From contig JALJCO010001038.1 of assembly GCA_023101725.1 (NCBI GenBank), positions 124,001 to 188,000 on the forward strand: a stretch of 64,000 bases of DNA. Direction: 5' to 3'. This document shows, one piece after another, positions 45,476 to 58,145 of this stretch; positions within the stretch are counted from its first letter, which is position 1; each line of letters begins with the position of its first letter. The translations under genes were made by a program, and so were the position numbers. Under the pieces are notes generated by a model. That model had not been told where the DNA came from. It ran no database searches and saw only the letters and a program-made list of their open reading frames with translations. The DNA comes from Atherinomorus stipes (taxonomy: Eukaryota; Chordata; Actinopteri; Atheriniformes; Atherinidae).

Positions 45476-47201
45476 TAACGGTCTGTGCACCGTCCGCCCC
45501 CCTCCCCTCCCTGTCTGATTCAGCTAGTAGTAACTTCTGTGCAGTCAGGTCTGGGTTTTCAAACAAATGGATTTAAAAGAAAACTTCTGCAGTAACACTG
45601 AGGGAGGCGACCACAACCTTGTCATTACCTGTAAGTTTATTTATTTTCTAAATGCTGTCTTGTCTGATAAACGTAGCTCACTGTCTGAACTGCCCATGTT
45701 GCTAGCAGTTAGCCTTTAGCAAAGTCCGACCGCAGCTTGACCTAGATTCTCCAAATAAGGTCATAGCCAAATAAGGTGTAGCCAATCAAAATGAAGTCAA
45801 CGTGGTCTCCGGGTAAAGCTCCATATCATCACCAGACCCAACTGTATTACTGAGGAAGTGAGGTCTGGCGTTTCAAAACAATACTCCGCTTTAAAAAATG
45901 CCGTTTTTTTCTTTGGAGTATTTGCATATACAGTAATGCCAACAACATAAACTAGTTTTTAACTGCTATGTCATCATTCCTTTAACAAAGAGTCTAAACG
46001 AAAGTTTAAGCCGCTTCCTAAATCAGGTTTTTCAGGCAAATTTCAAATGAGGTCCAAGAAAAATGCCGTTTCCGGGTGATGACTCCCTTGCAAAGTTAGT
46101 GTAATGGTAATAGAAATATAACACAGCAACGCTGTGTCTGTATTTTTTTATTCGTCATCAAAATACAGATTTATTCAATATAATTTAAAATACAACGATC
46201 TCTGTTTGTTTCGTCAGGTTACTTTACATTTTTGTGAATGATATGAGTGTGTGTTTGGCTGTAGACTCCAATACAAAACACGGGCTTTTTGCCCCCTGGT
46301 TGCGCGCGCAACTGCAATGTTTGTAAACGTGAAACCCATCTATAGCCCAGTGGGGGCTCCAGGGCGGCTCCCGGCGCATCTTCTCCTCTGACTGCGCATC
46401 AAAACTCTCCAGCTGTCCGAGCGATGTGCAGCACTGCACAGGACAGGAGTGTATTGTAGATTTTCTCAGAGTCTAAAGCAGTGTTTCATCCAGCTGGGTT
46501 CAAGTCGGACCGTCCGACACCCACCTGCCTTCCTGCAGCCCCAAGCAGCGCTCCACCTGGGCACCTGCGCGTGTGCGTACTGATCCCTTCCTCTGCTCCT
46601 ATGTGGCAGTTTTACCAGCGGGGTGAGAAGATGCTTAAAGAGTGAAAAGCACTTGTCTCCTAGAACTATATGTTAATAATTTTAATAATTTGTTGAGATA
46701 AATGAAGGAATTAAATTCAATCGCAGCTATTTTTGTAATTTTTGGAATACATTCACTTTTTTCCTTTTTCTTTTTCTTTGCAAATGGGTTCATTCTTAGT
46801 ATGTGAATACTTACGTTTAAATGACAGTTTGTGGTTTGGTTAATTAATATTTTTATGTTTTACTGCGCTGCTGCAAACCCTCATAGATTCAAACTTGCGT
46901 ACACGAACTCAAAGCTGTCGTGAGATTTGATCGTATCCTACGATCACGTTCAAATTGATAAATGCCGAGTCTTGCGTGGAAATGGTCGTACGCACAGATT
47001 TTCGTCGTACAATCGTTTGATAAATGAGGGCTGTTGATTTTTACACTAATGGTTTGGAGTTTTGCATTTGAGTCATTCCTTCTTAAAAACAAGAACAATT
47101 AGAAAAAAAATCCTGGACATGGTAACTAACAAGTATAATGTAGTCTGGGAATTAACACAGAAAACAAATAATGTATGAAGATTAGGGGGAATCAAGCAAC
47201 A

Positions 47202-47233
47202 TTTTTTTTTTTTGGGGGGGGGGGGGGGGGGGG
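47202..47233. repeat. T12-G20 homopolymer junction
   Basis: Twelve T followed directly by twenty G, then a CGGGCGGGCGGG run. Lies just upstream of an L2-like tail. Confidence 0.95.
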
Positions 47234-47254
47234 CAGCGGGCGGGCGGGAATGTT

Positions 47255-47306
47255 TTTAAACTGTAAAGCGCTTTGAGTCGCGCGTAACCTGCTGGAAAAG
47301 CGCTTC

Positions 47307-47337
<31 letters not shown>

Positions 47338-47338
47338 A
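47255..47338 (+). repeat. LINE 3' tail with (ATTG)n
   Basis: 'gtaaagcgctttgagtcg' and 'ggaaaagcgcttcataaata' followed by four ATTG/GATT units is the classical end of a fish L2-like LINE, with the hairpin-forming AAAGCGCTTTGAG / AAAAGCGCTT pair. Only the tail remains. Confidence 0.75.
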
Positions 47339-47339
47339 C

Positions 47340-48175
47340 ATAACTAAGAAGTGAATCAAAAGAAGTATAGGAAACTAAACTAAGCAAAAAAACACATTTA
47401 AATGAAATGGGAAACATAATTAAAGTTGACTTTGATGTAAGAAGACAGTATTTCAGATCAAAACATGAAAGAAAAACAGGAAAACAAAGGACAGGCTTTA
47501 ACTACAGTACTTATATCAGAAAACTGAACTCGACCTCAAAGCTCTGTATGTAATGATTTAGTTGGATTAATACAGCCATCAAATTTGGCCTTCTTCTGTA
47601 AACAAACTCTACATGGACTCAGTCAACTGATTATCTGACTTTGCTCAGTTCTCAACAACAACAACAAAAAGACATTCTGGGTGATGACCCCAGAAAGCTG
47701 GTTCATATCCTGGCAATAGTGTACAGAGAAATCTTCAAAACCAATGATGTCTTTAGATTTCTTACACAATGTAGAAGCAGTAAAATGACAAGACCTGCAA
47801 TTATTTTAAGGTTTGCAGCTCCAGTTAGTGGATTTACAGATCTGGGCATGAAAAAGTTCTCCTTTCAACCGACTGCCAGCCACTTACCAGACACTTACCA
47901 GCAACTTGTCTGCTAATTCAATCGCACAGAGAAACGCCTGTGTGCCCAGGGGAAACTATTTCAGAGCATAAATGAATGCCCGAAACAAGGATGTTTCCAC
48001 ACGCCAAGTTTGGACACCGTACGTAATGGCGTATTTGCGGGACAAATCGTTCAGCCAGTGATAGTGCAGTAATGGTGCACTATTAGTGCACCACTTCTGG
48101 CAGAAAAAGGAGGAACCTTTTCCTGCCCGCATCTGTATAGGGACTGTATCATAACGAAAAGATAACCACATTATA
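47340..48175. other. No gene seen
   Basis: The 91-codon frame at 47641-47916 is unrecognised and begins with a CAA repeat. No element ends. Confidence 0.4.
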
Positions 48176-48804
48176 GGGTACGTTTACATGGAGACTTTTT
48201 TCCTTTTTTCGGAATGAAATCATTCTGATTGAGGATTTAAGGGCAGCTGTTTACATGGGAACTAATTCATTCCGATCCGGCGTGTACATATGCCAACATT
48301 TATTCAGAATAATCCTGTCTGACATGTGCAGAATGATGTAAAGGACGTCATTCATTAAAGACGAAGGTCTACAAACTGATTGTTACGGTTGTTGTGGTTT
48401 CTGCAGGACTTTAATCAAACAACAGCTGATACTCGTGCCCTTACTGCAAACAACCAAGAGAAAAAGGCAGAGAGACAGAGTTAAAAACAAATGTTTTGTC
48501 ACTGTCCAGGGAATTACATTGTTCACAGCCATCTATTAAAGTGAGGAAATGTCACTCGTTGCACGCTGACTTCTCGTTGAAGCATTCGCTCAAAGAGCGC
48601 AATCTCACAACTTTCCAATTCAGCGTTTACATGATACCATGATCGGTTTGGGAAAAGGAAATTGTACCCCTGTGAAACCAAATGATAATTCATTCGGTTC
48701 GGCACTTTTCATTTGGAAAGAGGTGTTTACATGGATCATTTTAATTCAGAAAGAGCTTTTAAACCGAAAGCAATCGGTATATTTGGGTCCATGTAAATGC
48801 AGCC
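48176..48804. mobile_element. 'GTTTACATGGA' DNA-transposon MITE
   Basis: Left end GGGTACGTTTACATGGA and inverted right end GGCTGCATTTACATGGA pair. The interior repeats TTTACATGG and CATTCCGA/ATTCAG words near both ends, as in a well-known fish MITE type. 629 bp, no coding frame. Target duplication not resolved. Confidence 0.7.
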
Positions 48805-49316
48805 ATTTTTCAGCATGTCATCATCATGATTACCAAACAAAAAGTCCAATCCAGTCTTTACCTCTAACATGTGCAGCTGCCTGCTAGATCTTAAGATTAA
48901 CTTGAATTCATTTAGTGAATCCAGCTTGTTAAGATTCAGGTTATTCTGACTGATTCTGGAGGTCAAAGCTGAACATCCAAGACGAGCACACAACATGCAG
49001 TGGTGCGTATGGATTTACAGGTTCAATATCAACGCCATGTGGTAGACCTTATCTAATGCATGACAAAGATACTTGAGTGTATATCTACAGAGACATGAAA
49101 ATAGTATATTTTTTCCATTGCTTGTTAAGGGTTTTTTTCTCTGAAAAAAAGAGAATTATTGATTACAATTAACAAATTTGGTCTGGTATACTGCTTCAAC
49201 CTCAAAAAACGATCAATGGAACAGTTACTGTACTAGTAGGAGTGATCATGTGACAGTATTTACTATAATCTTGGCAACATAATGGGATATCAATAGGACT
49301 TCTATTCAATACTATA

Positions 49317-49620
49317 GCTGTGTCCCAATTGAAGGTCTGTGCACTTCGAAGACCTTCATCGACCGCATATGTCACAGCGGCGCATCAAGTGCTGTCCCAA
49401 TTTAGAAGCCTATGAAGGAGGCTCCGAAAGCAGGAGCACAAGAAAGCAAGAAATAAGCAGCAGAACTCCAACTTTAATATTTGTATATATTTGTGGATTT
49501 TAAGTGTTAAATTAAGTGTTTACCCACCAGAAACAACAGATACCTTTTGAGGAAAATCTGAAAGAAATATGTTGAAGCTTGAAATGAGAGCTTTTGCTTC
49601 AAAAAATGCATCTGGTTGAC
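49317..49620 (+). repeat. Dispersed repeat D (copy D1)
   Basis: Begins 'gctgtgtcccaattgaagg', like ends of hAT MITEs in fish. Shares 'caagtgctgtccca', 'ggatttttaagtgt'-type and 'atatatttgtggattttaag' blocks in the same order with 56935-57250. Not coding. Right boundary uncertain. Confidence 0.55.
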
Positions 49621-49920
49621 ATTAACAAGTAAGAGAACCAACTTGGTCGGGTAAACGACCAGTTAATGTGGTGTTAACGTTCATGGAAAGAGTGGATAAA
49701 TGAAAAGGAATAAAATGCCTGGCTCCATTTTATTTTTACAACGTATCTCAAGTGCACCAGGTAGCTGTTAAATCTGCAGTTGCTAGGCAATGGGACTGGA
49801 GTCCTACGGGGTATTCTGAAGGTTAGACTGTCCCATTTGATACAGGTTCAGCTGCGTCGGATTGCACAGACTACATAGCACAGCCCATAGCCTACATAGT
49901 CTTGTCTACTTGTCTGACAA

Positions 49921-52900
49921 CAGTTTTGCTAAGTATGCTGTATATATCATTATAATGTTATAAAAATAATTCATTTGGCCATGATAATCATGTGGTAAAT
50001 CCAATATGACAGCCCCATTTAAAGTCCATGTGTGAGAATTACTCCCATCTAGTGTTGTGCTAATTGTATGCAAAAACCAAGTCGTTCTCTTTGACGCGTT
50101 GCAGTTTAAGTGTGCTAATACCAGAGCCGGTTCGGACCTCCTTTACCAGTTTTACAGACAAACAGTAACGACTCAGCCTTCATATTTTATAGACAATTAT
50201 TGGTTAAAAGCTCGTAAATACAGCTTTTTATACTCGTAAATACTTGTTAGTTTATTTAGGTTTCCTACAGATTCAGAATTTTATTTTGAAGAGGATAAAG
50301 AAGCAGGTCGAACTTACCGGTAGCAGCGGGAGCCCTCTCCACGTCTCTCCTGTCTACAGCCTCTGTTTACTGGAGCTGCAGCCACCACCGTGTTGAGACT
50401 TCTAACACGTGAAACTGTGATCATGTACTCTGGAATATTCTTTTTCAACCATCATTGCATCATCAGATCAGTCAAAAAGCTACTGTATTGACAGACAGTG
50501 ACGGCTCGGTTATATGAACATCTCCGGTCATCATATCTCCTCCAGCTGCTTCCAAAGATGCATCCTTCCCTCCATCTTCATCCTTATAAACGGGAACTAT
50601 TTAAAACTCGACTGGAACCATGTAGGTTGTTATCTTCTCATTTTTTAAAGGCTAATTATTTACCGCGGCTAGCCGTTAGCCACGAGCTAGGCAGGGAACG
50701 AGTGCTTCTCCTCTGTCACGCATGACTCTGTCAAACCGATGCAGCTCCTTATGAGTTGTGGGTCTGCTTGTGCTGTTCCGGGTCGCTCCTTGCAGTTCTG
50801 AGTTCCCTCGGTGTGGTCTTGCAGGCTTTTAGCTGAAACAGTGGACTTGAGGCTGGGAGAGAGGCTGTAGGCAGCTGATTACAGGTCTAGTCCAGTTCTA
50901 GCTTGTAAAATGTGATTTCCCTAAATTCCTCAGCATTATCACACTTTGCCGAACTGGCTTATGATCCCAGCACACAAACCAGTTCCAATCTAGCTGTTCT
51001 GGAGCATCTTTCATGTTTTTTGACAGCTTAGATTATACATGTAACTCAATGGGCGGACTGCAACTCTGTATCTCGCTGAGGTCACGTCATGGAGGCTAAG
51101 TTTGCAAGTGAAAAGCTATTAGCGTTTAGCCGAGCCTCCTAAACGTCGAATATTTACGTAAATACAAGTCTGATTAAAGCAGAACTCAGTAAATTCAGCT
51201 TGGGGCTCCCCCTAGTGGCGTCCTTTCATTGTCGTAAAGTTCAACCCCCCTGCACCCCCACAGCACACAGACGGCTTCTCTACCTGTCTTTCCTCTATTT
51301 TGATCCCTGGATATATTTCTAAGCGTTTACTAGCTTGTTGATGCTACTTTGCTGCGTTGGTAGCAGCACCACGTCTCCCTCTGCTCAAAGCAAAGACCTG
51401 TCTCTTCTGAAACGGGACGTTTTACCCGCGATTTGCGGGTAAATATGCCGTGGATTATATTTTTCTCTGATGTTGGCGAGTAGCAGGAAAGAATACAAAC
51501 TTTTATTTACTTTTTGCGGACGTGACAAGTGATTATTGAGCCTGAAGCAGTGATGCTTCACCCGGGGCCCAGGCAGCGCAAGCTACATGAATCACTCTGG
51601 TCCAGCAAAGAGTTGGTTATGAGAGCCAGGAGCCGTGTTTAGGTGGTGTGAAGCTAAAGAAATGTTTTCTTCGAATTAGCGCTGGCAGTCTGGTTCAAAT
51701 CAGCGCTGGAAGCAGCTCGGTAGATAGGGGACCTGAGTACCATACAGCGGTTTCTGTTGTCACAAGTTCTGCTCGGGTCGGCGCAGGCAAAGTTACATAG
51801 AGCTGCTCGCAGGCCAGAGGCCCCGGTGGGAGGGGGGGGACATTGAATTGCTCCGTAAACACTTTGTTTAGCCCCACGGGGATTCCGAAAAGCATTTATT
51901 GAGGTAAGAAAGTTACTGAGTTTCCCCTTTAACTTCTAACTGCACAGAACTACTTCTTTTGTCTTTGAGCATTGTTGTATGGCAAAGTTACTTGAAGTTA
52001 AGGTCATGTCATCAGCAAATTAACACCCCCCCCCACCACCACCCTGTTTGTACCTGGAATATACCTCAACCGTGCCAAGTGTGACCTGCCCATGAGTCTC
52101 AACACTCTTCTTTGCAAATACACTGAGCTTTGTGAAGTGTTTTTAAGGATATTCCTCATCAGTAAGACAGGTTAGAAGACAGCAGGCTGTAAAAGATTAG
52201 CAACGCACTGCTTTTAATACAGAACAAAGCCAGCTTTGACTTATTTATGACAAAAGTTAGTGTCAGAAACATGTAAGGAAATCGGTGAAGAGAAGTGTTG
52301 GTGCAGCAGATGTCAGCTTTATATTACTGACCAGACAGCAAGAAAATGAGCTAATCCTTACAGTCTTTGCTGTCTTCTTTTATCTTTATGATATTGGATG
52401 CAGTTAGATAAACACTTTTCTAATCAGTTTGCATATGTTCTCCTCTATTTGCCCTCTACATATCCTGCACGCAGGCTTTGTGCATCCATCTCTCCATCTC
52501 CCTTCATCCCTCTGCTATAGCTGTCACTCTTTCCAAGCATCGCATTTGAAACTGGCTTCCTTCCCTACGTCAGGGGAATTGATCTTTTTGATCCCCTGAC
52601 GCTCACTGTTAGCATTGATTAACCGGTGAGTCACGCTATGCCTCCACAAAGACAACGTTTGAAGCTTTTATTTTTTCCTTTAATTATTTAGAGTCACAGC
52701 GATGGGCACACTCATCCCACACTCATACATCATGCAAAATACCCAACTGACAGCCTCACTGTTTTCAGGCCCTTTTTATTTATCTTTTTTATTCTTTTCT
52801 GTGAACTCAGCATGTGTGTTTGTTTTAGTCGTGAGCTCTGGGGCGGGAGGTGCATTCAGTGTGTGCTGTGATGGGAAGCTGGGAGCTGAATTACCGCTAA

Positions 52901-54614
52901 TGACTGCGGCTGAACGGACTGAGGAATGGTTTTATGGATAAAGTCATGTATTTTTCTTCAGATTTAAAGGTCTCTGAAAGGCCCAGTAGCGCTAGCTGCA
53001 GCATTCACAGGGTTGTTGTGTTCTCTTCCTCCGACTCCGGCTCAGTCTATTTGTGCGGTGATAAAACAGCAGAGTGATTAAAATGGTGTGATAAAAGCAG
53101 CAGGAACAAAAGCGGTGCAGATGTTGGATGCTGTAGATGTTTATATGGCTAAAGGAACCTTCATTAGAGATTTATGAATAGCTCTGGGTTTCTTTGAATG
53201 TCTCCACTTTCATTTTTAGATGTTTTAAAAGTCTTTGAATCATACTTATCCACATTAACCAGCTGAAGTCAAAAGAGTAAGCCATGTTGGATGCAGCAAT
53301 TTTCTTCAAAACACAACAAAGGTTTGTGTATTTGTTATCTAACTTATTATTAGACATATCTGTAACCTATTAGATTCACATGGCCACATTTCTCCTCAGA
53401 TGCTGCAATGCATGAAGATTATCAGGATCACTTATCCCTATTATCTCATCTGTGTACGTATAGCTTAAATGCAAAATTATAGCTATTAACGCCAGTCAAG
53501 TCACAGAAATGGAGATGAACAGAAAACCTCAGAGGACATTGTGAAAAATGACTGCACCCTCATTTAGTTCCAGTGAAGTCACATGTGCTGCTAATAGCCT
53601 CATCCCAAACATATTGTGTATATTCACTGATTAGTGTTGAAATGCTTCCAGCTGAGAGACCGTTTTGAGTTGTCTGGGGAACTGCGTCACCTTTTGTCTC
53701 TGAGCATCTCCCTCCTTCCAAACTTTCATGTTAAGCCTCGGGGACAGAGCACAAGCAAACCTGTGTCTTTTAATTGGTGTCTCCACGTGCTCGTTAGTTC
53801 ACCGTGCTAATTTGGCAGTGCTGTTATGGATCAGCCTCTTCCGCATCAGACAAAAATTTGATAAAACTGTCAGTAACTAATTAGCAGTGATGGCATCTAT
53901 CAGGAAATTGCATGAAGGGGCAATTTAATAAGATCAGTTTTTGCCAACCTTGCTGACCCAGTTAGCACGGGTGGTGGTCAGGGTGGGCGGGGCCAAACTG
54001 CCACGCTCAGCAGCTTTGAGGTTTTTTTGGAACAACTAATTACTGAGCTACTCTGACTTCATGTTTGATGTTTAGATTTTTTGTTGCACTTGAGACGAAA
54101 ATGCATGCAGCACATGCCGCTACCGGAGGCCAGCTGATGGTATTCAGCAGGAGCTTCAGTTGTTCTGACTCTGCAAATTGATGCCAAAGCCTCAGAAAAT
54201 GAAACATTTTAAGGTGCCTGTCCATCTGCTGCAGATGGTTCACCCACACAGGAAAAACCCTTCGAGAAAGTCTTCAACGAAGTGCAATCTTGAACATCTG
54301 AGGGATGCAGTTATGCAAATTATGGCAAAATGTGAAGGATTTTAGAAATGTGCTGAGTTTGTCTGTTTCACCATCAGACCAGAGGTTCTGCATAGAGTAA
54401 AATGTCATTAAATCTTGATTGGATTAACCATTTTTATTTTATTTTTTCCCTCAAAATGTAATGTTCAAGCATTATCTATGTATTGTATGCAAATTACATT
54501 TTGCATGTAATTCCAACACGCATTCACACGCCACTTATTTAGGTCAATGTGCTTTTTTTAAAAAAAAAAAAAAAAAAACTACATAAGTTTTTTTGCAATT
54601 TTCTTAGTGACACA
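49921..54614. other. No gene seen; long unannotated stretch
   Basis: No confident transposon ends or coding domains in 4.7 kb. 50300-51900 is moderately GC-rich. 52440-54000 contains unique-looking sequence with TAATTA/CTAATT motifs (53560-53950) and a short hairpin (52569-52600) and might be conserved non-coding DNA. Confidence 0.3.
52569..52600. other. Short perfect-arm hairpin
   Basis: Arms GTCAGGGGA (52569-52577) and TCCCCTGAC (52592-52600) are exact complements around a 14-base AT-rich loop containing GATC twice. It could be a protein-binding dyad or an RNA stem. No associated transposon ends. Confidence 0.5.
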
Positions 54615-56072
54615 CCCCTTATTTATGGCTAACCTGGCATCCATCTTGCATCCTACCTGTACAGTCAGATCACTCCAACCAGTAAAAGGCCATCTTATCC
54701 TGACTCTTGTCTTCTCTTATGTTCTGTCCCTTCTTCTTTCTTTTCCTCTCTCAGGGCCGGATCTATCAAAGGTTTGCTTATAATCAAAACATGAGCTATC
54801 TCACTGCACACGCAAAAAAAAAATGTACAAACTAATCTATAAACAGCGTGCTAAAAGGGTTTGGTCTTTAAAATGTGCTAAATAGCACCTCTTATCCATT
54901 GAGTACTTTTTCTGCAATGGATATGCAATTAAGGGGCATTTACACGTGCATGGAATGGGAGGAGAAAATGTAAATATGTTAATTTAGCACTTGCAAGGCG
55001 ATTTATCAACCGTGAGACGCATTGCCTTGCTGGTTTTTTGCGTCTACTTTAGTATATCTGAAAAGCAGGTGCAAACTTGTAGCTTTGTCCACAAAAGGCT
55101 GCAACTTCTGAGAGGGACAAACCTGGGCACGCACACATCCGATTTAAAATCATTTTTCATGAGCTGTGAGGGCAGTGTATTTAGCTCTCATTGTTGATTC
55201 AATAAAAATCAATCGAACAATGAGAACTAAAGCTGCATTAATTGTGTCTTTTTATTTCCTCTTATTGCCAACGTCACGTTCTAACTTGGATTTTAGCACC
55301 TGGACAGGACCACAGGATCACCTGGCAGCGCAAGCTCTGAAGATATTGGCATACTGCCTAAGTGCGCACCTCCTGCGTAATGTCAAAGCTGCAGACACTT
55401 TCATTTGTTCAGCAACTCCTGATCCATGTCCTCATAAATTGGCCACTTCAGTGGCTTTGCACAGATACTTGTATTATTTTTTATATTCATCATACTTATT
55501 TTAAATTATTTTAATTTATTCCGTCCTCCTAATATCTCCATCCTCATCTGGCATCATATTTCATTTTGCACCGTCATCTCTTGCAATTTGCCATGCTGCA
55601 AACCTCGAAACACACAAAACCTAATTTATATAGGGGCATTTCCAACATGTTTGCACCCACTGTAATTTGTGCCTTCATTCTTGGTAAATCACTCGGAAAC
55701 CATGGTTCAGCCCCTCGGGCAAAATTCCAAATTGCATGGGCAAATTACTACGCAAAATTTGGATCTTGATAAATCCCGCCCTTAGTCTGATGTTTTTTGT
55801 GTTTCTTTGTAGGATCTGCCATGATGCGTATTGAAAACACCTGGTGTTTTTATATCCATTTCCTAGCATGTGACGCGGTGCACAACCAATGCTCGGCTGC
55901 AACTTCATGCCGTGTCCCAGATTTTAAAAAAGTTGTATCGTGCGGTTTCTCAGCCTCAGAATGCCACTGGGCAGTGATGGCTCAAGAAATGTGCAGAATG
56001 AATGTTGGTATGCCATCAAAATGAGTCAGAAATGCATATTTTTAAGGATGAAAAGTTATCTTGTGGGCCTTT
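54615..56072 (-). repeat. Dispersed element B, split by a MITE (copy B2)
   Basis: The minus strand of 55790-56072 matches 28953-29225. An ATG at 55822-55820 starts MADPTKKHKKHQ. The match is interrupted at 55781 and resumes at 54753 with GAGAGAGGAAAAGAAAGA and AAGGGACAGAAC, exactly what follows in copy B1. Further on, minus-strand frames give TRVRIRWPF, W-SDL and MDARLA, corresponding to the TRVNIGxAFxRWRxL...DAELA motif of repetitive uncharacterised fish proteins. So B2 is the 5' part of a transposon-borne gene disrupted by the Harbinger-like MITE. Function unknown. It is also frameshifted. Confidence 0.62.
54754..55781. mobile_element. Harbinger-like MITE inserted in element B2
   Basis: Left GGGCCGGATCTATCAA and inverted right GGGCGGGATTTATCAAGATC pair, with the GG..TTTATCAA signature of Harbinger-type ends also seen at 42248. 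Read on the minus strand, the flanks are TAA and TGA, a one-base-decayed TWA duplication. Both sides are contiguous in copy B1, which fixes the boundaries independently. About 1.03 kb. The 112-codon frame inside (55166-55504) has no known domain. Confidence 0.75.
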
Positions 56073-56934
56073 AAGGCCCTTTTCACATGACTACAGTATC
56101 ACAGTCAAACCTAGCTAAAGTGCAGATATTCCAAAAAGAGCATGTTAGACCACACATTTTGACAATGTGAAAGCAAACAGGCAGGGCCTGGGCAGCCCAG
56201 GTCGAGAGGTAGTCCAGGACCTGGGCCACCGTTGCTCGGGCAGGGAAAAATGCGTTGTGAACACAATTCAGACTGTGCCAAATGTTACATGTGGTCTACT
56301 TACCCAACAAGTGGAAGTGACCAAATCAAAACTCGACTCTACCGGCATATTTATCTTTGTTGTCGTTCGTCTTCTTCTCTTTGCAATTGTCGTCGGTGGT
56401 TTAAAAAAGCTAAAATATAAAATATGAGAGCCTGGCTTGCATCGATAGTGGACAAGAAATCTCTCCAAGTAACCAAACGAGTTTCCTTCCTTGTTGATAT
56501 ACTAACCTTTTGCTTGACTGGTGACGTAAGGGTTTGCTGCTTCCTCGGTTGTTAGCTATCAACAAAGTTTCCTCAACACTGCCACATAGTGTTCTGGCAC
56601 TAAAATTACCGAGCGTGTCTGAGCCTGTTTGAAGCACTGGCACGTGAACACAACACAAGAATTAACGATCCGTTTTACAGAGAATGTTCTGAAAAAGAGA
56701 AAATATCCAGTGAGCTGCAGTTGTCTGAACCAAAATGTCTGGTTGATGTCAGAGATTGGAGGAATATGGGCAGACTGGTGATCGAAAGACAACAGGAAGT
56801 CAAATAGGAAACCAGTTCAGGTATACATAATTGCATCTCTGTTCACACAACATATCCAATTCCCCCTGAAGGAGCGGAGGAGGTGACCTGAAGATGGCTG
56901 CTGGGATCTCTACACATTACCTGTGTCTCATTAG
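56073..56934. other. No gene seen; possible MITE
   Basis: 'ggcccttttcacatgac' near 56083 and 'ctgttcacacaac' near 56840 hint at inverted ends of a further MITE, but the pairing is too weak to call. Confidence 0.3.
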
Positions 56935-57250
56935 GAAGTCAACGCACATTGAAGTGCGGATTCATTGGCTGCATATTTCAAGTGCTGTCCCACTTCTAAA
57001 CCTCCAAAGGAGCCTCCAAATCCACCCTCCAAACCAGCACTCCATTTGGCATAAAACAAACAATACTGGCAATGTTTCCCTTGAAGCCTCACCTGTCCCA
57101 GAATTCATTGCGCACTAGATGGGAGGGAATAAGCTGCAGACCTACAAGTGTAATATTTGGATATATTTGTGGATTTTAAGTGTCAAATGAAGTGTATATC
57201 AGATAGAAACAATAGTCTTAAAAAAGAGAGTTTTTGCCTCAGCAAATGCT
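56935..57250 (+). repeat. Dispersed repeat D (copy D2)
   Basis: Same-orientation partner of 49317-49620. The best block is 'atatatttgtggattttaag' with about 30 flanking bases on each side largely conserved. Non-coding. Confidence 0.55.
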
Positions 57251-58140
57251 TTTGTTAAAATGCATTAATAAAATAGAAATACATTAAATCCTGCCACTGA
57301 AATGTTAACAGTTAAAAACCAAAGAAGCCACGTCACTGCTGTTTGACTCGCCTTCATGCTTGTCAGCATTTGTCATGTGACTCCTCCTCTGGCGACATCC
57401 ATCTCTCCTCCATGCCCACTTTCACTTCTCTGCCTTCTTCTCTTTTGTTTGTTTGTTTGTTTGCTAATTACAGACTTCTTTGACACCTGTGCCAACTCTG
57501 TGGTGCTGTGAAACATGCAGCTCCCAGCACACACTCAACATCCTGCTGCACAATGAAACACACACATATACACTACCTCTCATTTGCACGACACACACTC
57601 ATCCCCTTGTGTGCAATTACCTCTTCTTTTCTATTTACCTTGCTCTGCTCGCTAGCTGTTTTTGAAGGCTTGCAGGTAAACAAAACATGTGCACAAACAC
57701 AACACAACTTAAATCCCTCAGCTGTTGGATGGTGCTGGAGATGAAACGTCTATAGGTGCCTCATGTGATATGACCCAACCATCCATAGACAAAGCTCATC
57801 AAAACCCCAAAATAACTGATGACAGTGTGACTAAATCAATGTCAGAACTTCAGATGAGCAGCGTCACATGTCGGGCTCCTCCCACTCGGGCCTGGGGGTG
57901 GCAGATGGGTTCCAAAAGAAGTGGGAAACTAAATGATTAAGAGAAAACTCCCTTTGTATCTTGTTGGAAATTAGAGTCAACCTCTGAAATTTTTCTCCCT
58001 CCCTCCTCCCCTCAAGTGATGAACTCACCTTCATCACAGAAGGAGGTAAACTTCATGCAGGGAAGACCCAGTGATCTGAGCATGAATCCGTTTTTGTTTT
58101 ATTTTAAAGAAAAAAAAAAACATGATTATTCCTACATTTA
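57251..58140. other. No gene seen
   Basis: Short frames only. A (GTTT)n run lies near 57445-57462. Confidence 0.4.
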
Positions 58141-58145
58141 ATTTA

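Larger units (their letters stand above)
42248..47031 (+). mobile_element. PIF/Harbinger-like element, 4.8 kb with nested insertions
   Basis: The left end GCCCTCATTTATCAAACGAT pairs exactly, inverted, with the right end ATCGTTTGATAAATGAGGGC (47012-47031). Both subterminal zones hold GATCGTA/TACGATC words. A Myb/SANT-like relic near the left end supports Harbinger, whose elements encode a Myb-like partner beside the transposase. I could not find the DDE transposase. The interior was enlarged by an LTR-like segment (44243-44655) and a TAA-flanked MITE (44890-45475). Flanks share only TG, so no clean 3-bp duplication. Confidence 0.72.

Noticed and set aside
44818..45566. Cluster of overlapping ORFs on both strands
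   Set aside because: They lie in the GC-rich MITE, where stop codons are rare by composition.
50019..51932. Possible 1.9-kb element with TTAAAG at both ends
   Set aside because: Only six bases match between the ends, too little to call an inverted repeat in AT-rich DNA.
56083..56845. Possible MITE with 'TTTTCACAT' / 'TGTGTGAACAG' ends
   Set aside because: Pairing is weak and no target duplication was found.
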